A stretch of 64,000 nucleotides of DNA from Mariniflexile gromovii (GCF_017814435.1 NZ_JAGJCB010000001.1:62001-126000); one strand, 5' to 3'. Counted from the stretch's first letter, positions 19,201 to 32,500 are shown. Numbers and translations: made by a program. Notes: a model not told the origin generated them from the letters alone.

Positions 19201-20521
19201 TGATTTTCAAGATGTACCCGAAATTGTTGTTACAACATCGGGAGTATATGACATAACTGTCGTTGATTCTAATAACTGTAGTACAACTACTTCAATTACG
19301 GTTAATGCTATTTCACCACCTGTTTATACTGTTAGTAAAACTGATATTTTATGTTATAATTCTAACACAGGTGAGATTCGATTTAATGTTTCAAATGCGA
19401 ATGGTAATAATTTGGAATTTAGTATAGATAATGGTGTTAGTTTTACCTCTAATCCGGTTTTTTCAAATCTAGGTCCAAATACTTATCAAGCTTTGGTTAA
19501 GTATACATTTAGTGGATCAGAATGTTTTACAACAGCACAAAATATAACTATAACCCAACCAGATGCTGGTTTAACAGCTTCAGCAGGAGTATCAGAGTTA
19601 GCTGGTTGTGGGCCAAACGGTGCAGGGAGATTGCGAATTACCAATCCTCAAGGAGGTACAGCACCCTATGAATATAGTTTTGATAACCAAGCAAGTTGGA
19701 GTACCACCAACGATGCTTATTTACAACCAGGAACTTATACATTGTACATAAGAGATGCCAATGGCTGTATATATGCAATGCCTAATATTGTTTTGGATCC
19801 AGAACCAGTTGCTCCAACTATAAATGTGGGAACTCCAAATTATAATTGCGACGGTTCAGCAAACTCAACAGTAACTGTAACCAATGAAGAAGTTGATACT
19901 TTTACATATACCTATTTAATAGATGGTGTACCAAATACGAATACAGCCGATCCAAAAACTTTTTTAAATGTACCAGAAGGAGAACATATTATAACCGTAG
20001 GGTATGTTTTATCGAATGTACCAACTTATAGTAATTTGTTGAAGGAAGATTTTGGTTCTGGATCTGATGTGTCTTCACCTGGTATAAATCCAGCTTTTTG
20101 TTGGGAGAAACAAGATTTTACATCATGTGATAAAAATGGAAGACTGAATAATGGGGAATATACTATTACTAAACGTTTAGAAAACAATCCGTATACAGGC
20201 TGGCACAATCCAATAGATCATACGAGTGGAAGTTCAACAGGTAGATATATGGCTGTTGATGCAGGAAGTGTAATTCCAAATAATGCAGTTCTATATAGAA
20301 AAACTATTAATGATATTATTCCTAATCAACCTATACAAGTAGTATTTTATGCTACAAATTTATTAAAAGTAGGAAATACACAACCAAATGCCTCTTTAAC
20401 GGTAGAATTGCAAAATAGTTCAGGAACTTCATTGTCTTCTAGTTCAACAGGTGGAATACAAAAACAAATGGGTGGGTTAGATATGAAAGAACTATTAATC
20501 CAGGAAATAATACAACCTTAG
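16238..20521 (+). CDS. sprB: Second giant SprB-like adhesin, 5' fragment before a frameshift
   Basis: 1427 residues are readable before a premature TAG. The N terminus is long for a signal peptide: a hydrophobic stretch at about 6-19, a second near 41-48, and a classical h-region with ...SATAFSQ near residue 76. An internal start (Met59) is possible. The DUF3344-like domain (YAGLYWAS, AGGWTLVVIYESP), the DUF11-like domain (ILLTKIVEDALGND) and several SprB repeats are collinear with the 6370 adhesin. From about residue 1264 there is a jelly-roll, MAM/CBM-like domain (LLKEDFGSG, GRYMAVDAG) absent from the first adhesin. It is interrupted at GGIQK, and the rest of the domain continues in the -1 frame as TNGWVRYERTINPGNN and IDFAVDDIEVF. 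The full gene would be 16238-33804. Confidence 0.85.
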   Translation: MIKNSTFFSFLLSALIIFNNFIKKMISLLIEVAKKLSNTKLLLIFGCSGSLQLKRVAYQMVCCLILLSSATAFSQLAKPFTTRLPGGSVKVKGDIVLIGNSIIKGQGLADPYNGSGNNNSYDGEYINVASGGDPSIFSSSTADLTLDTSCKNILYAGLYWASVYPNEVGTNSGQQFVGTPRLNDWNQVKFKLPTGGFVDLVADNNPDPAGEEDDIIFDGYDYSNINNSFKDSPIICYKNVTNLLQGLTEAEGTYTVANLRATRGKRTGGCAGGWTLVVIYESPTLPSKFISIFDGYAGVQGSTSVDIPVSGFQTLPAPSPVVARIGVSALEGDYGISGDTFRFKASTSGVFTTISDALSPANNFFNSRITNNGSYLNNRNPNSRNTLGYDIKNVIIPNPLNGVLPNNATAGDLKLTTSGDGYGAFVASFAVDIIEPKILLTKIVEDALGNDVSGADVTLGDELNYIIGFQNIGNDDATKFTIKDILPVNVIFNYPADIGILPPGVTVQSYNPVTREIIFKIDDSVVEINDPVLEIRFKVRVVPLCNMLSDACSNSIDNQAYATYEGVFNPNFVISDDPSINSNTGCILTPKATNFLVGVDDCLFTGTEVLCGATVELTAANGYSSYSWSTSPTGTPVIGTTQSITVSNVGTYYVHNTAVAPCLSIDQEITVVPFGGVLTNPVIPYADEVAICPNDGKPLPNIFLCGANASREIRTGISDGSTIIWEKLNEGSCAAGFSPNCANESTSCTWTQVGTGPNYTVNTSGQFRLTLNYAGGCFNRYYFNSYQNLLNPTVSTRDIICTTPGQITIGGVPAGYEYSLDGVTYQLSNIFTINTQNTYTVYIKQLGVTTNPCIFSVPDIQIRRRNFTVSTVITPPLCHNGKGSVILAANDVRAQYSYAIYQGATLINSVGPINQGDYTFANLNPGNYTATVSTEDGCTQTVNVQITNPSLLTATSAITKPLTCTDGEITVYPTGGTAPYFYFVNSTIDFQDVPEIVVTTSGVYDITVVDSNNCSTTTSITVNAISPPVYTVSKTDILCYNSNTGEIRFNVSNANGNNLEFSIDNGVSFTSNPVFSNLGPNTYQALVKYTFSGSECFTTAQNITITQPDAGLTASAGVSELAGCGPNGAGRLRITNPQGGTAPYEYSFDNQASWSTTNDAYLQPGTYTLYIRDANGCIYAMPNIVLDPEPVAPTINVGTPNYNCDGSANSTVTVTNEEVDTFTYTYLIDGVPNTNTADPKTFLNVPEGEHIITVGYVLSNVPTYSNLLKEDFGSGSDVSSPGINPAFCWEKQDFTSCDKNGRLNNGEYTITKRLENNPYTGWHNPIDHTSGSSTGRYMAVDAGSVIPNNAVLYRKTINDIIPNQPIQVVFYATNLLKVGNTQPNASLTVELQNSSGTSLSSSSTGGIQKQMGGLDMKELLIQEIIQP
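20459..20466 (+). other. Frameshift site: A run one base short
   Basis: The five-A run at 20460-20464 reads ATA CAA AAA CAA in the upstream frame. One more A would give ATA CAA AAA ACA AAT GGG TGG and join the upstream frame, without a break, to the frame that is open to 33804. Both sides belong to one jelly-roll domain. Possible causes are a sequencing or assembly error, a recent inactivating deletion, or slippage on AAA codons. Confidence 0.85.
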
Positions 20522-20586
20522 ATTTTGTTTTAAGGCTAGAAGTTTCTCAATCGAATGGAATAGATTTTGCTGTTGATGATATAGAA

Positions 20587-23500
20587 GTGTTTCAATTACC
20601 TAAATCTTGTGTCACTCAAGTAGATTTTCCTATTGTTGTTGGATCGGGTAATGCTTTTAATTCTCAAATAGTTAATAGTAGTGACGTGTCCTGTTTTGGA
20701 GCCAGTGATGGTACTATAACTGTGGCAGCACAAAATTTTGATACTAATAACGGATTCCAATATTCTATTGATAATGGAGCAACATGGAATACACAATTAA
20801 CATCTCCTTACACTATTACTGGATTGGCACAAGGTACATATGATGTTCAAATTAGATATGCAAATACTTCAAATACTGCATGTATAAATGCGTTTACGCA
20901 AGTTATTGGGTCACCAAGTCCTTTAGGGGTTACTGCTTCAGCAACTCCAATTACCTGCATAAATGGTGCAACAATTAGAGCAACTGGAACTGGAGGTACA
21001 CCAGCATATTCTTATGAATTATTAGATACAGCAACATTAAACCTAATTTCTAATTTTCCAAGTAATGGTGTTTTAACAGACATTCCTGCTGGAAATTATA
21101 CTGTGAGAATTACCGATGCAAAAGGATGTACAGCAACAACAACACTTACTTTAACAGAATCAACAGCACCAACAGCAACTATAACGAATGCCGATTATTG
21201 TTATGATTCTATTAATGGGGCATCATTTGAAGTTACCGCTACAGGCGGGCAAACTCCTTATGAGTTTAATATAAACGGAGGTCCATTTCAATTAAGCAAT
21301 ACATTTACTAGTTTAACACCAGGAAATTATACTATAATTGTTAGGGATGCCTATGGATGTACGGTTACTTTGCCAACAGAAACCATTGCACAACAATTAT
21401 CAGTAAATGCGGTTTTAACCAAAGAATTAGATTGTACAGCATCGCCAAATGCAGTAATTACAGGAACTATTGCTGGCGGTTACGCTCCATTTACATATGA
21501 AGTTTCTATTAATAATGGTGCATATGCGTCATTAGGTTCAACAGGAACGTCATTCACATACTCAACTGCCACGGCAGCAACATATCAATTTAGAGTAACT
21601 GATGCCAGAAATTGTCAATCTGTTTCAAATGTTATCACTATAAGCCCAATAACCAATCCTACAGTTTCAGCAACCACAACAAATGTAAGTTGTAATGGGG
21701 CTTCAGATGGATCTGCACAGTTAGTAGGTTCAGGAGGTTCAGGAGGCTATACATTTAGTAATGATAATGTGACATTTACAGCGTCGTCTTTATTCACCGG
21801 TTTATCAAACGGTTCACATACGTTTTATGTTAGAGATAGTAAAAACTGTACTTCTAGCGTAACGGTGAACATCACCCAGCCAACGCCCTTAACGGCCACA
21901 GCAAGTGCTACGGCATTTAGTTGTAGTGCCACCAACGCCAAACAATCGGCAGTAATCACGATTGCGGTGCCAACAACGGGAACAGCACCTTACCAGTACA
22001 GTTTTAATAACGGCACAACGTTCAGTTCAAGCAATACCCTAACGGTAAACGATAACGGATCGGACCAGACCTTCAATTATGTGGTAAGGGATGCCAATGG
22101 TTGTTTAACAGCAGCGCAAAGCATCACGCTAACGGCATTGGATCCGCCAACGGATTTAGCCTTTGCTTCAGCAGCAGTAACATGTACAGCTACCACAACA
22201 ACGGTAACTTTAACAGCAACGAACGGAGTAGGACCATTACAATATGAAACCATTGCGCCTTCACCGGTTATAAGAGCCAAACAAGGATCTAATTCATTTG
22301 CAGGCTTAGCACCGGGCACGTATGTATTTCAGGTAACCGATGCGAACGGATGTTATTATTCAGAGTCTTACACGATTGCACCGGTAACGCCCATAGCAAT
22401 TGCTGGCAACTTGGTTAGTAATGTGTTGTGTAAAGGCGGTACTACCGGTTCAGGAACATATAACGTTTCAGGCAATGCCACAGTTGGAAATTATACATAT
22501 GCATTAACAGCAGGGACATTAGGAACAGGAAGCCTTACAAAATCAGGAGACGTATTGACCTTATCGAATGTAGCAGTCGGAACCTATACCGTACAAGTTA
22601 CAGATTCAGCTACGGGATGTGTTGCCAATGCAAGCATAACCGTTAGCGAACCTGCAGATGTATTAACACTTGCAACAACAAGTAATATCAATGCGAATTG
22701 TTTTAATAGAGCACAGGTAACAGTAGCCGGATCTGGCGGAACACCAAATTACACCTATGCTTTTGTTCAAGATGGTGCTTCACCGGCAGGACTATATACC
22801 TCTAGTAATACGGCCACTTTAGACCCAATAACCAATACGAATTGGGATGTTTGGGTTATGGATAATCAAGGCTGTACAGCTAAAATAGATGTTGTTATTG
22901 CTACCGATCCAGTACCAACCATTGACCCTGTAGCGCTGCAATGCTATACAGGTAGCCCAATTTCGATCACCTTATCTGGGACAGCTGTAGGAACACCAAC
23001 ATACAGTATAGGAGGAAGCTATCAAGCAAGTCCAACCTTTAGCATCAATGCTCCGGGAGTCTATAATGTGAGTATAAGAGATGGTAATGGATGTATAGCC
23101 TCCAGAACCTTTGAAGTTCAACCGGAATTGCTATTGGATGCGAACATGACACAGGATTTAACCTGTGCGGTTGATGCCAGTATAACCTTAACGGCTAATG
23201 GCGGAACGGGAACTTACAGCACTTATGCTGTAAGCTCTGATGGAGGAACAACTTATACAAATATTGCAGGTTCTTCATATACAGCGACTACAGATGGAAA
23301 TTACCAGTTTAGGGTTACCGATTCACAGGGATGTCAGGCGATATCAAATATCATAATAGTAACGCCAAAAACAACCCCAACTCAAACCTATACACAAACC
23401 AATGTAAGCTGTAACGGTGCAAGCGATGGCGGTATAGTAGTAACGGCAGCTAATGGTATCGCCCCTTACCAATACAGTAGGGATAATGGAGCGACCTTCC

Positions 23501-26500
23501 AAGCATCGAATGTGTTTAATGGATTAGCAGCAGGAACTTACAATATTGTTGTAAGAGACAGTAAAAGCTGTATTTCTGTAGCAACAGTGGTTACTATCAC
23601 CCAGCCAACAGCATTATCGGCCACTGCAAGTGCAACGTCCTTCAACTGTAGTGCAACCAACGCGAAACAATCGGCGGTAATCACTATTGCGGTACCAACT
23701 ACGGGAACATCACCTTACCAATACAGTTTTAATAACGGCACATCGTTCAGTTCAAGCAATACCTTAACGGTAAACGATAACGGATCGGACCAGACCTTTA
23801 CCTATGTGGTAAGAGATGCTAATGGTTGTTTAACAACAGCACAAAGCATTACGTTAGCGGCATTGGATCCACCCACGGATTTAGCTTTTACTTCATCTGC
23901 AGTTACATGTTTAGCTACTACATCTAGTGTAAGTTTAACGGCAACAAATGGAGTTGGAACGTTGCAATATGAAACTATTGCGCCTTCGCCAATAATAAGA
24001 GCAAAACAGACCTCTAATTCATTTGCGAACCTTACACCTGGAACTTATGTGTTTCAGGTAACCGATGCGAATGGTTGTTACTATACGGAATCGTACACGA
24101 TTGCTTCAGTAACGCCGATTGCTGTAACAGGATTAAAATTAAGTGATGTTTTATGTAATGGAAATAATACAGGTGCCATTCGATTTACAGTTTCTGGATA
24201 TGCGGGAACGTATTCAAGTACTTTAACCAGTGGCGCAGGTACCTTGGTTCAATCAGGAAATACCGTAAATTTAACCAATTTAATTGCAGACACCTATACT
24301 ATTGAAGTTACTGATGACAATACAGGATGTACAGCAAACTATTCAATTACAATCACAGAGCCTACTGCTTTAACTTTTACTTCAACATCAACCAATGTGT
24401 TCTGTACAAATGATGAATCACAAATTACGGTGTCTGCATCAGGAGGAACTGTTAGCTATACATATGCAGCTGTAGTAACAGGAGCAGCGGCACCAGTAGT
24501 GTATGATGCTAGTAACGTAATAACTGTTGATACCAATTCAGCAGCAAACTTAGTATGGGATTTATATGTTAAAGATGCCAATGGTTGTATTACTATGAAC
24601 ACCGTAACTATTACGGCAGATGCTTTACCAACAGTAACGACACCTGCTTTAGCATCAAACCAATGTACAGCTTCAACTGGATTTACATTTACAGCAACAG
24701 GTACTGGATTAGCGCCTCTTTCTTATAGTATAAATGGAGGTACTTCTTATCAAACAAGTCCAACATTTACAGTAAATACACCTGGAAGTTATACAGTTAC
24801 TATAAAAGATGGCAACGGTTGTACAGCAACTAGTTCCACTCCAACGGTTGTTTATGCACCACTAAGCACCAATGCTGTTCTTACAAAAGATTTAACGTGT
24901 TCGGTTCCAACAGACGCAACTATTGATATAACAGTATCTGGAGGAAATGCGCCTTATTCTTATGAAGTTAATTATAATGGTAGCGGGTATACTGCTATGG
25001 CAAGCGTTCCTTATTCGACATCTTTAAATGGAACATATCAGTTTAGAATAACAGATGCTAACAGTTGTACAATTGAAACGAATGTTATTACAGTTAATCC
25101 AATTGTAAACCCAGAGATTACAAACGTTGTTCAAACCCAATTCATTTCATGCAGTGGAGAAGCAACAGCGGCTATTCAAATTACTGTTGATAATTCTAAA
25201 GGGCTAGCTCCTTTTGTATTTACAGTAGTAAATACAACAACAGGTCAAAATTTTGGTACACAAACATCTGGTTTAACAGCAGGGGATTACGAGATAACCG
25301 TTACAGATTCAAAAGGTTGTACTGATACCTTTACACTTGTAAATCCAATTACTGAGCCTGATCCAATTGTTTTGGATTATGATGTAAATCCAATTACATG
25401 TGGAGCCGGTGGTATTTCATTAGGAGAAATTATAATTAATTCCGTAACGGGTGGTACTGCAAATTATATATATCACGTAAGAGGTACCAATGGTTATAGT
25501 CAACAACTATTGAATCAAACAGGAGCAACTCAGGTTTTTGAAGTAGTTGATTTTGGTTTGTATGAAATAATAATTACTGATGCCAATGGATGTACTTTAT
25601 TAGAACAGAATATAATAGTAGCATCTCCGCCAGATGATTTAGATATTACCATTGATGCTACAGTAAACTGTGCCACAGGAGGTGAAGCAGAAGTAAGTAT
25701 AGGCTCATCTTCAAGTATAACAGGAGTAGGACCATTTTATTTTGCAATTTATACTGGACCAGGAATGCTTTATGATGGTTCTCCAACTTGGGTGTTGGGT
25801 ACAGGTTCTCCAGCCTCAGCAACTTTCACCAATTTAATACCAGACGTAACTTACACGTTTATAGTTTATGATGATGATACAAAATGTTATTATTATGAAA
25901 CGGCAACTTTAGCAGTACCAACAAATTCTACTCTTAGTATTTCTGGTTTAACCGCTTATAATATTACATGTACAGGAGAAACAGATGGAAGTGTAAGTTT
26001 TAATATTACAAGCGCATATGGTAGCGATACCGATGTAACTTATGAAATTTTAGATTCTCAAACATTAGTTACTACGGGTATCTCTGGTTCTGATACAGTT
26101 CCTGCCAATGGTACGTTAACCGATTTGAATCTAGGTTCTTTGCCTTTTGGTAACTACATACTAGTTATAGAAGAAACTTCAGGTCCAAATGCTGGTTGTA
26201 GTGTGGCATCATTACCTTTTAATATAACAGAATCTGCCATAGAATTAAATGTTACAGCATCTCTAACTAAAAACGAAAACTGTAACGAATTAGGTGTTAT
26301 TACTGCTATAGGAAAAGATGGTACGTCGCCTTATACATACCAACTTTTATTAGCTACCGATCCTGCACCAGACAATACATCATCAGGTTGGGGATCAGTA
26401 AACACCTTTACTGCTACTGCGGATAGTTATATCGTTTATGTAAAAGATGCTTATGGTTGTGTTAGAAATGCTCCTATTACGTTAACAAGAGATGCTGACC

Positions 26501-29500
26501 CTACAATTGATGCAGTAACCGAACAATGTTTTACAGGCTCACCAATTTCAATTACTTTATCAGGTACAACAACTGTAGGTCCAGTAACGTATGCTATTGG
26601 AACTAGCGGTGTAGCAGGTGCTTACCAGTCAAGTGCTACATTCATAATTAATGCAGCAGGAACTTATGATGTATTTATTAAAGATGGAAATGGCTGTATA
26701 GCAACAACTACTTATGTTGTACAACCTGCATTGTTATTAGATGCAGAAGTAACAAAAGAATTAGATTGTACAGTTCCACCAGATGCGGTAATTACCTTAA
26801 CATCTAGTGGAGGAACAGGAACATACACTACTTATGAAGTAGATTATAATGGAGGAGGTTATGTAGGAATTGGAGGCTCACCATATTCTGCGGCAGCAGC
26901 TGGTACGTACCAGTTTAGAGTGACAGATTCCCAAGGTTGTCAGGCAGAAACAACCATCATCACGATAGACCCATTGACGAACCCTGCGTTCACGTTTACC
27001 CAAACGAACGTAAGCTGTAATGGCGGAGCGGATGGCAGCATCGTGGTAACCGCAACAGGAGGAATAGCTCCATACCAGTACAGTATCGATAACGGCGCAA
27101 CTTACCAGGCATCGAATGTGTTCACGGGGTTAAACGCAGCGGGCATATACAATGTAATTGTTAGGGACAGCAAAAGCTGTGTGTCGCCAGCTACCTTGGT
27201 AACCATAACGGAACCGGCATTGGTTGGAGGCTCGGGTGTTTTGACCCAAGGCCTGACCTGTGGTGCGGGCAATGCGGCCCAAGCGGCTACCGTAACCATT
27301 ACGGGCAGCGGCGGAACGTCACCTTATACCTATAGTTTTGACGGCGGTATCAATTACACATCAACCAATACCTATTCCACATTTACCGCGGGAATGGTAA
27401 CGGCTTATGTAAAAGACGCCAATGGATGCATCATACCAACTCCTATAGATGTTGCGGTACCTGCATTGAATGTACCAACGGACCTGGATTTCTCAGCAAC
27501 AGCGGTAACGTGTATAGCCACAACAAGCGATGTGCAGTTGACGGCAACGGACGGTGTGGGAACATTAAGCTATGCCATACTGTCACCGGCAGCTTCAACG
27601 GGGAACGTATCGGGCGCCTCAACGGGTCTGTTTACAGGTCTGGCACCGGATACCTATATGTTTGAGGTAACCGATGCCAATGGCTGTACCTACCAAGAAT
27701 CCTATACGGTTGTACCGGTAACGAACATTACAGTTTCAGGAGCATTGGTTAATGATGTTTCCTGTAATGGAGGCTCAAATGGTGCAGTAGACTTTACTGT
27801 AGGAAATTTTACAGGAACTTATAGTTATACCGTAAATGGAGCAGCAGCAGTAGTTGGGCAATCATCGGTAACGATTAACTTGACCGGATTGCCAATAGGG
27901 AACCAACAAATTGTTGTAACAGATGAAATCACAGGATGTACGGATACGTTTACAGTAATGGTTAGCGAGCCAGCAAGTCCATTGACATTTACTGCGACAG
28001 CAACGAACGTGTATTGTACCAATGATGAGTCACAGATAACCGTGACGGCATCGGGAGGCACAGTGAGCTATAGCTATGCGGCAGTGGTAACGGGAGCACC
28101 GGCACCGGCAACTTATGGAACAAGTAATGTAGTAACAGTAGATACGAATTCTGGAACGGACCTGGTTTGGGATGTCTATGTAAGGGATGCAAACGGATGT
28201 ATTGAAATGAATACCGTTACGGTAATATTGGATCCATTGCCAACGGTATCAACACTGGCATTGGCTTCAAATCAATGTACTGTTTCTTCAGGATTTGCTT
28301 TTACGGCATTCGGAGAGACAGGGGTAGCACCATTTACATATAGCATCAATGGAGGCGCATCATATCAAGCAAGTCCAACATTTATAGTAAATGCCCCAGG
28401 AACCTATACGGTTACCATTAGAGATGCTAATGGATGTACTGCCAATAGTGCAACCACGACTGAGGTATATGCACCGTTAAATTCAGTGATAACCTTGACC
28501 AAAGAATTGGATTGTACAGGAACACCAGATGCTGTAATTACCGGAACAATAACCGGAGGTTTAGCACCATATACCTATGAAGTGGATATAAATGGTATAG
28601 GGTATACAGCATTGGGTGCTGTGGCAACCCCTTATACATATACTACAGCAAGTGCAGGAACGTACCAATTTAGAATTACGGATGCAAATGGCTGCCCAGT
28701 AGAAACAACCATCATCACGATAGACCCATTGACGAACCCTGCGTTCACGTTTACCCAAACGAACGTAAGCTGTAATGGCGGAGCGGATGGCAGCATCGTG
28801 GTAACCGCAACAGGAGGAATAGCTCCATACCAGTACAGTATCGATAACGGCGCAACTTACCAGGCATCGAATGTGTTCACGGGGTTAAACGCAGCGGGCA
28901 TATACAATGTAATTGTTAGGGACAGCAAAAGCTGTGTGTCGCCAGCTACCTTGGTAACCATAACGGAACCGGCATTGGTTGGAGGCTCGGGTGTTTTGAC
29001 CCAAGGCCTGACCTGTGGTGCGGGCAATGCGGCCCAAGCGGCTACCGTAACCATTACGGGCAGCGGCGGAACGTCACCTTATACCTATAGTTTTGACGGC
29101 GGTATCAATTACACATCAACCAATACCTATTCCACATTTACCGCGGGAATGGTAACGGCTTATGTAAAAGACGCCAATGGATGCATCATACCAACTCCTA
29201 TAGATGTTGCGGTACCTGCATTGAATGTACCAACGGACCTGGATTTCTCAGCAACAGCGGTAACGTGTATAGCCACAACAAGCGATGTGCAGTTGACGGC
29301 AACGGACGGTGTGGGAACATTAAGCTATGCCATACTGTCACCGGCAGCTTCAACGGGGAACGTATCGGGCGCCTCAACGGGTCTGTTTACAGGTCTGGCA
29401 CCGGATACCTATATGTTTGAGGTAACCGATGCCAATGGCTGTACCTACCAAGAATCCTATACGGTTGTACCGGTAACGAACATTACAGTTTCAGGAGCAT

Positions 29501-32500
29501 TGGTTAATGATGTTTCCTGTAATGGAGGCTCAAATGGTGCAGTAGACTTTACTGTAGGAAATTTTACAGGAACTTATAGTTATACCGTAAATGGAGCAGC
29601 AGCAGTAGTTGGGCAATCATCGGTAACGATTAACTTGACCGGATTGCCAATAGGGAACCAACAAATTGTTGTAACAGATGAAATCACAGGATGTACGGAT
29701 ACGTTTACAGTAATGGTTAGCGAGCCAGCAAGTCCATTGACATTTACTGCGACAGCAACGAACGTGTATTGTACCAATGATGAGTCACAGATAACCGTGA
29801 CGGCATCGGGAGGCACAGTGAGCTATAGCTATGCGGCAGTGGTAACGGGAGCACCGGCACCGGCAACTTATGGAACAAGTAATGTAGTAACAGTAGATAC
29901 GAATTCTGGAACGGACCTGGTTTGGGATGTCTATGTAAGGGATGCAAACGGATGTATTGAAATGAATACCGTTACGGTAATATTGGATCCATTGCCAACG
30001 GTATCAACACCGGCATTGGCCTCAAATCAATGTAATTTGACTGGAGACCCTTATACGTTTACTATCATAGGTAGTACAGGTGTTGCTCCTTTAACATATT
30101 CTGTAGGAAGTGGTTTCCAATCAAGCGGAACATTCACAGGTTTAACACCTGGTAATTATTTCGTAACAGTAAAAGACGGAAATGGTTGTGAGGCCATTAG
30201 CCCAACTTCTGTAACGATATATGAGCCATTAGATTTTACACCAACTGTTACTACATTACCATCATGTTCAGATGATGATGGCGTAATTAGTATGGTTCCT
30301 TCAGGAGGTTCAGGAAACTATTCGTATGCGATATCACCAAGTGGTTCAATTAGTTTATCAGGAAATGTGTTTTCAGGTGTTCCATCAGGAACTTATACCA
30401 TCACAATTACGGATACGACAACATTATGTACCAAAGATATAGATGTAACAGTAACATCAGCTACACCAGTAACATTTACAGCATCGGTTGATGATGCAAG
30501 CTGTTATGGTGGTAGTGATGGTATTATTACTGTAAGTTTACCTTTAAGTAATGACAATCCAATTTATACTTATGCAATAACCGCTGGACCTTCAACAGCT
30601 TCAACCCAAAATTCTAATACTTTTTCAGGGTTGGCAGCAGGAATTTATACAGTTGAAGTAACTTCGGGAAGAAATTGTGTAGCGAGTCAAGATATTACTG
30701 TAGGAGAACCTAATGCAATAGCAGTACCAACACCTACTGTAATAGAATATGCTTGTTCAACCAATACTAATTCGTCTAACTATGCAACAATCACAGTTTC
30801 TGGTTCTACGGGTGGTAGTGGTACTTACACTATTTATGAATTTATAAAAGGGAGTACTATTGTACAATCAGGAAGTAATAATGTGTATACTGAAACAGAT
30901 TACCAAGGAGGTACTTATATCATCAACGTGTATGATAGTAATGGTTGTTCTGGCACTACAAGTGCTAATATTAATCCATTTATAAGATTAGATTCTTTGG
31001 AAATTACTATCGATAATGCCATTACTTGTACCAATAATGAAGATATTACACTTTCTGTAACTAGTACAGGAGGTACTCCAACCAATTTACAATATACTTT
31101 AGTAGATGTTGTTGGATCAACAAAGGGAGGTGTATATAATCAAACAAATACTACTGGAATATTTACAGGATTACCTATTGGTAGTTATTTAGCTACGGTT
31201 TTAAATAATGATACAGGATGTAGTGTTCAAAAAGTACATTATGTAAATAATCCAAACACATTTGATCTTGCTATTAACAATGGTGTTAATGTGACTTGTT
31301 TTGGTGATAATGATGGTAGCGTTGAAGTGACTTTTATTGATAGAAAACCACTTCCTAGTGATGAATCTGGTGCTTTTAATTACGAGGTATTTAATAGTTT
31401 AGGTAATTCGGTTGCCACAGGATCAGCTATTGATGCTGGACCAATTACTATATCTGGACTTTTAGCAGGAACTTATACTATAGCGGCTAGTTTATCAAAC
31501 GCTCCTTATTGTACAGTTAATAAAAACTTTACTATTACGGCACCAAACGCTGCTTTAGCTATTACTGAAACACACACTGAAATAACATGTGTAAGTGGTA
31601 ATAATGATGGTTCTATTTCTGCAAGAGCAACTGGTGGATGGCCAGGTGATTATGAATATCAATTAGAGCTATCTTCAGGATCAATTATTTATTCATATAG
31701 CGATAATTATGATTTTGAAGGATTAACTCCAGGTGATTATATAGTAAGTGTAAGGGATAGTAGAGGTTGTATTGCTTCAGTTAATGTATTATTAGTAGTT
31801 CCAACTCCAATAAACGCTACTGTTACAGCAACACCTACACTACTAGTTTGTTTTGGAAATACTAATGCTAGTATTACAGTAAGTGGTGTTACAGGTGGAC
31901 AAGGTTCCAATTATACATATACACTTAATACAGTATCTCCAGTGATTAGTAGTTCAGGGCCACAATTATCACCTGTGTTTAATGGATTGGGTGCAGGAAC
32001 ATACAATGTAACTGTTAGAGATGGCTTTAATTGTTCATTTACATCATCTAATATTGTTATAAGTGAACCAACTCAAGTGGAATCATTGTTAGTAAAAGAA
32101 ACATCTCAAACGTGTTTAACCGGTACTACTTTAAGACTTAGTGCCACAGGAGGAACAGGTATGTATGAATACAGTAGTACATCAGATTTCGCTACAGTTT
32201 TAGGTTCATTTGCTTCTTCAACAACAGTAAATGTGGCACCAGGAACTTACATGTATTATGTAAGAGATGTTAATGGTTGTGTAGCTAATGTATCCAATGA
32301 AATTAAAATTGATCCATTGCCCACATTGGAAGTAAATGTAGATGCAACCAATGCTTTTATTAATTGTGCAGGCGATAACACAGGTGTTATTGTTGCAAAG
32401 GCTCAAGGTGGCTTAGGAAATTATATTTATACTTTACAAGATGCCTTAGGAAATACTGTTCCAGCTACTCAATTGAGTCCTGGTAGATTTACTGAGCTTT

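Larger units (their letters stand above)
21691..30010 (+). repeat. Higher-order repeat array inside the giant adhesin
   Basis: The module beginning TNVSCNG recurs with its Cys codon at 21691, 23410, 27016 and 28771, with a divergent version at 25150. The steps are 1719, 1740, 1866 and 1755 bp, all multiples of three. Modules at about 21880-22400 and 23610-24120 are close to 90% alike by eye. The 25150 unit instead aligns with about 10270-11640 of the first adhesin. Confidence 0.75.

Noticed and set aside
20522-20640. Separate second adhesin gene starting at GTG 20587
   Set aside because: The start is inside a domain, lacks a signal peptide and is explained by the upstream one-base frameshift.
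27426-29420. Pairs of identical 65-79 codon frames repeated 1755 bp apart
   Set aside because: They are alternative frames of the 1310-bp repeat and only reflect its duplication.
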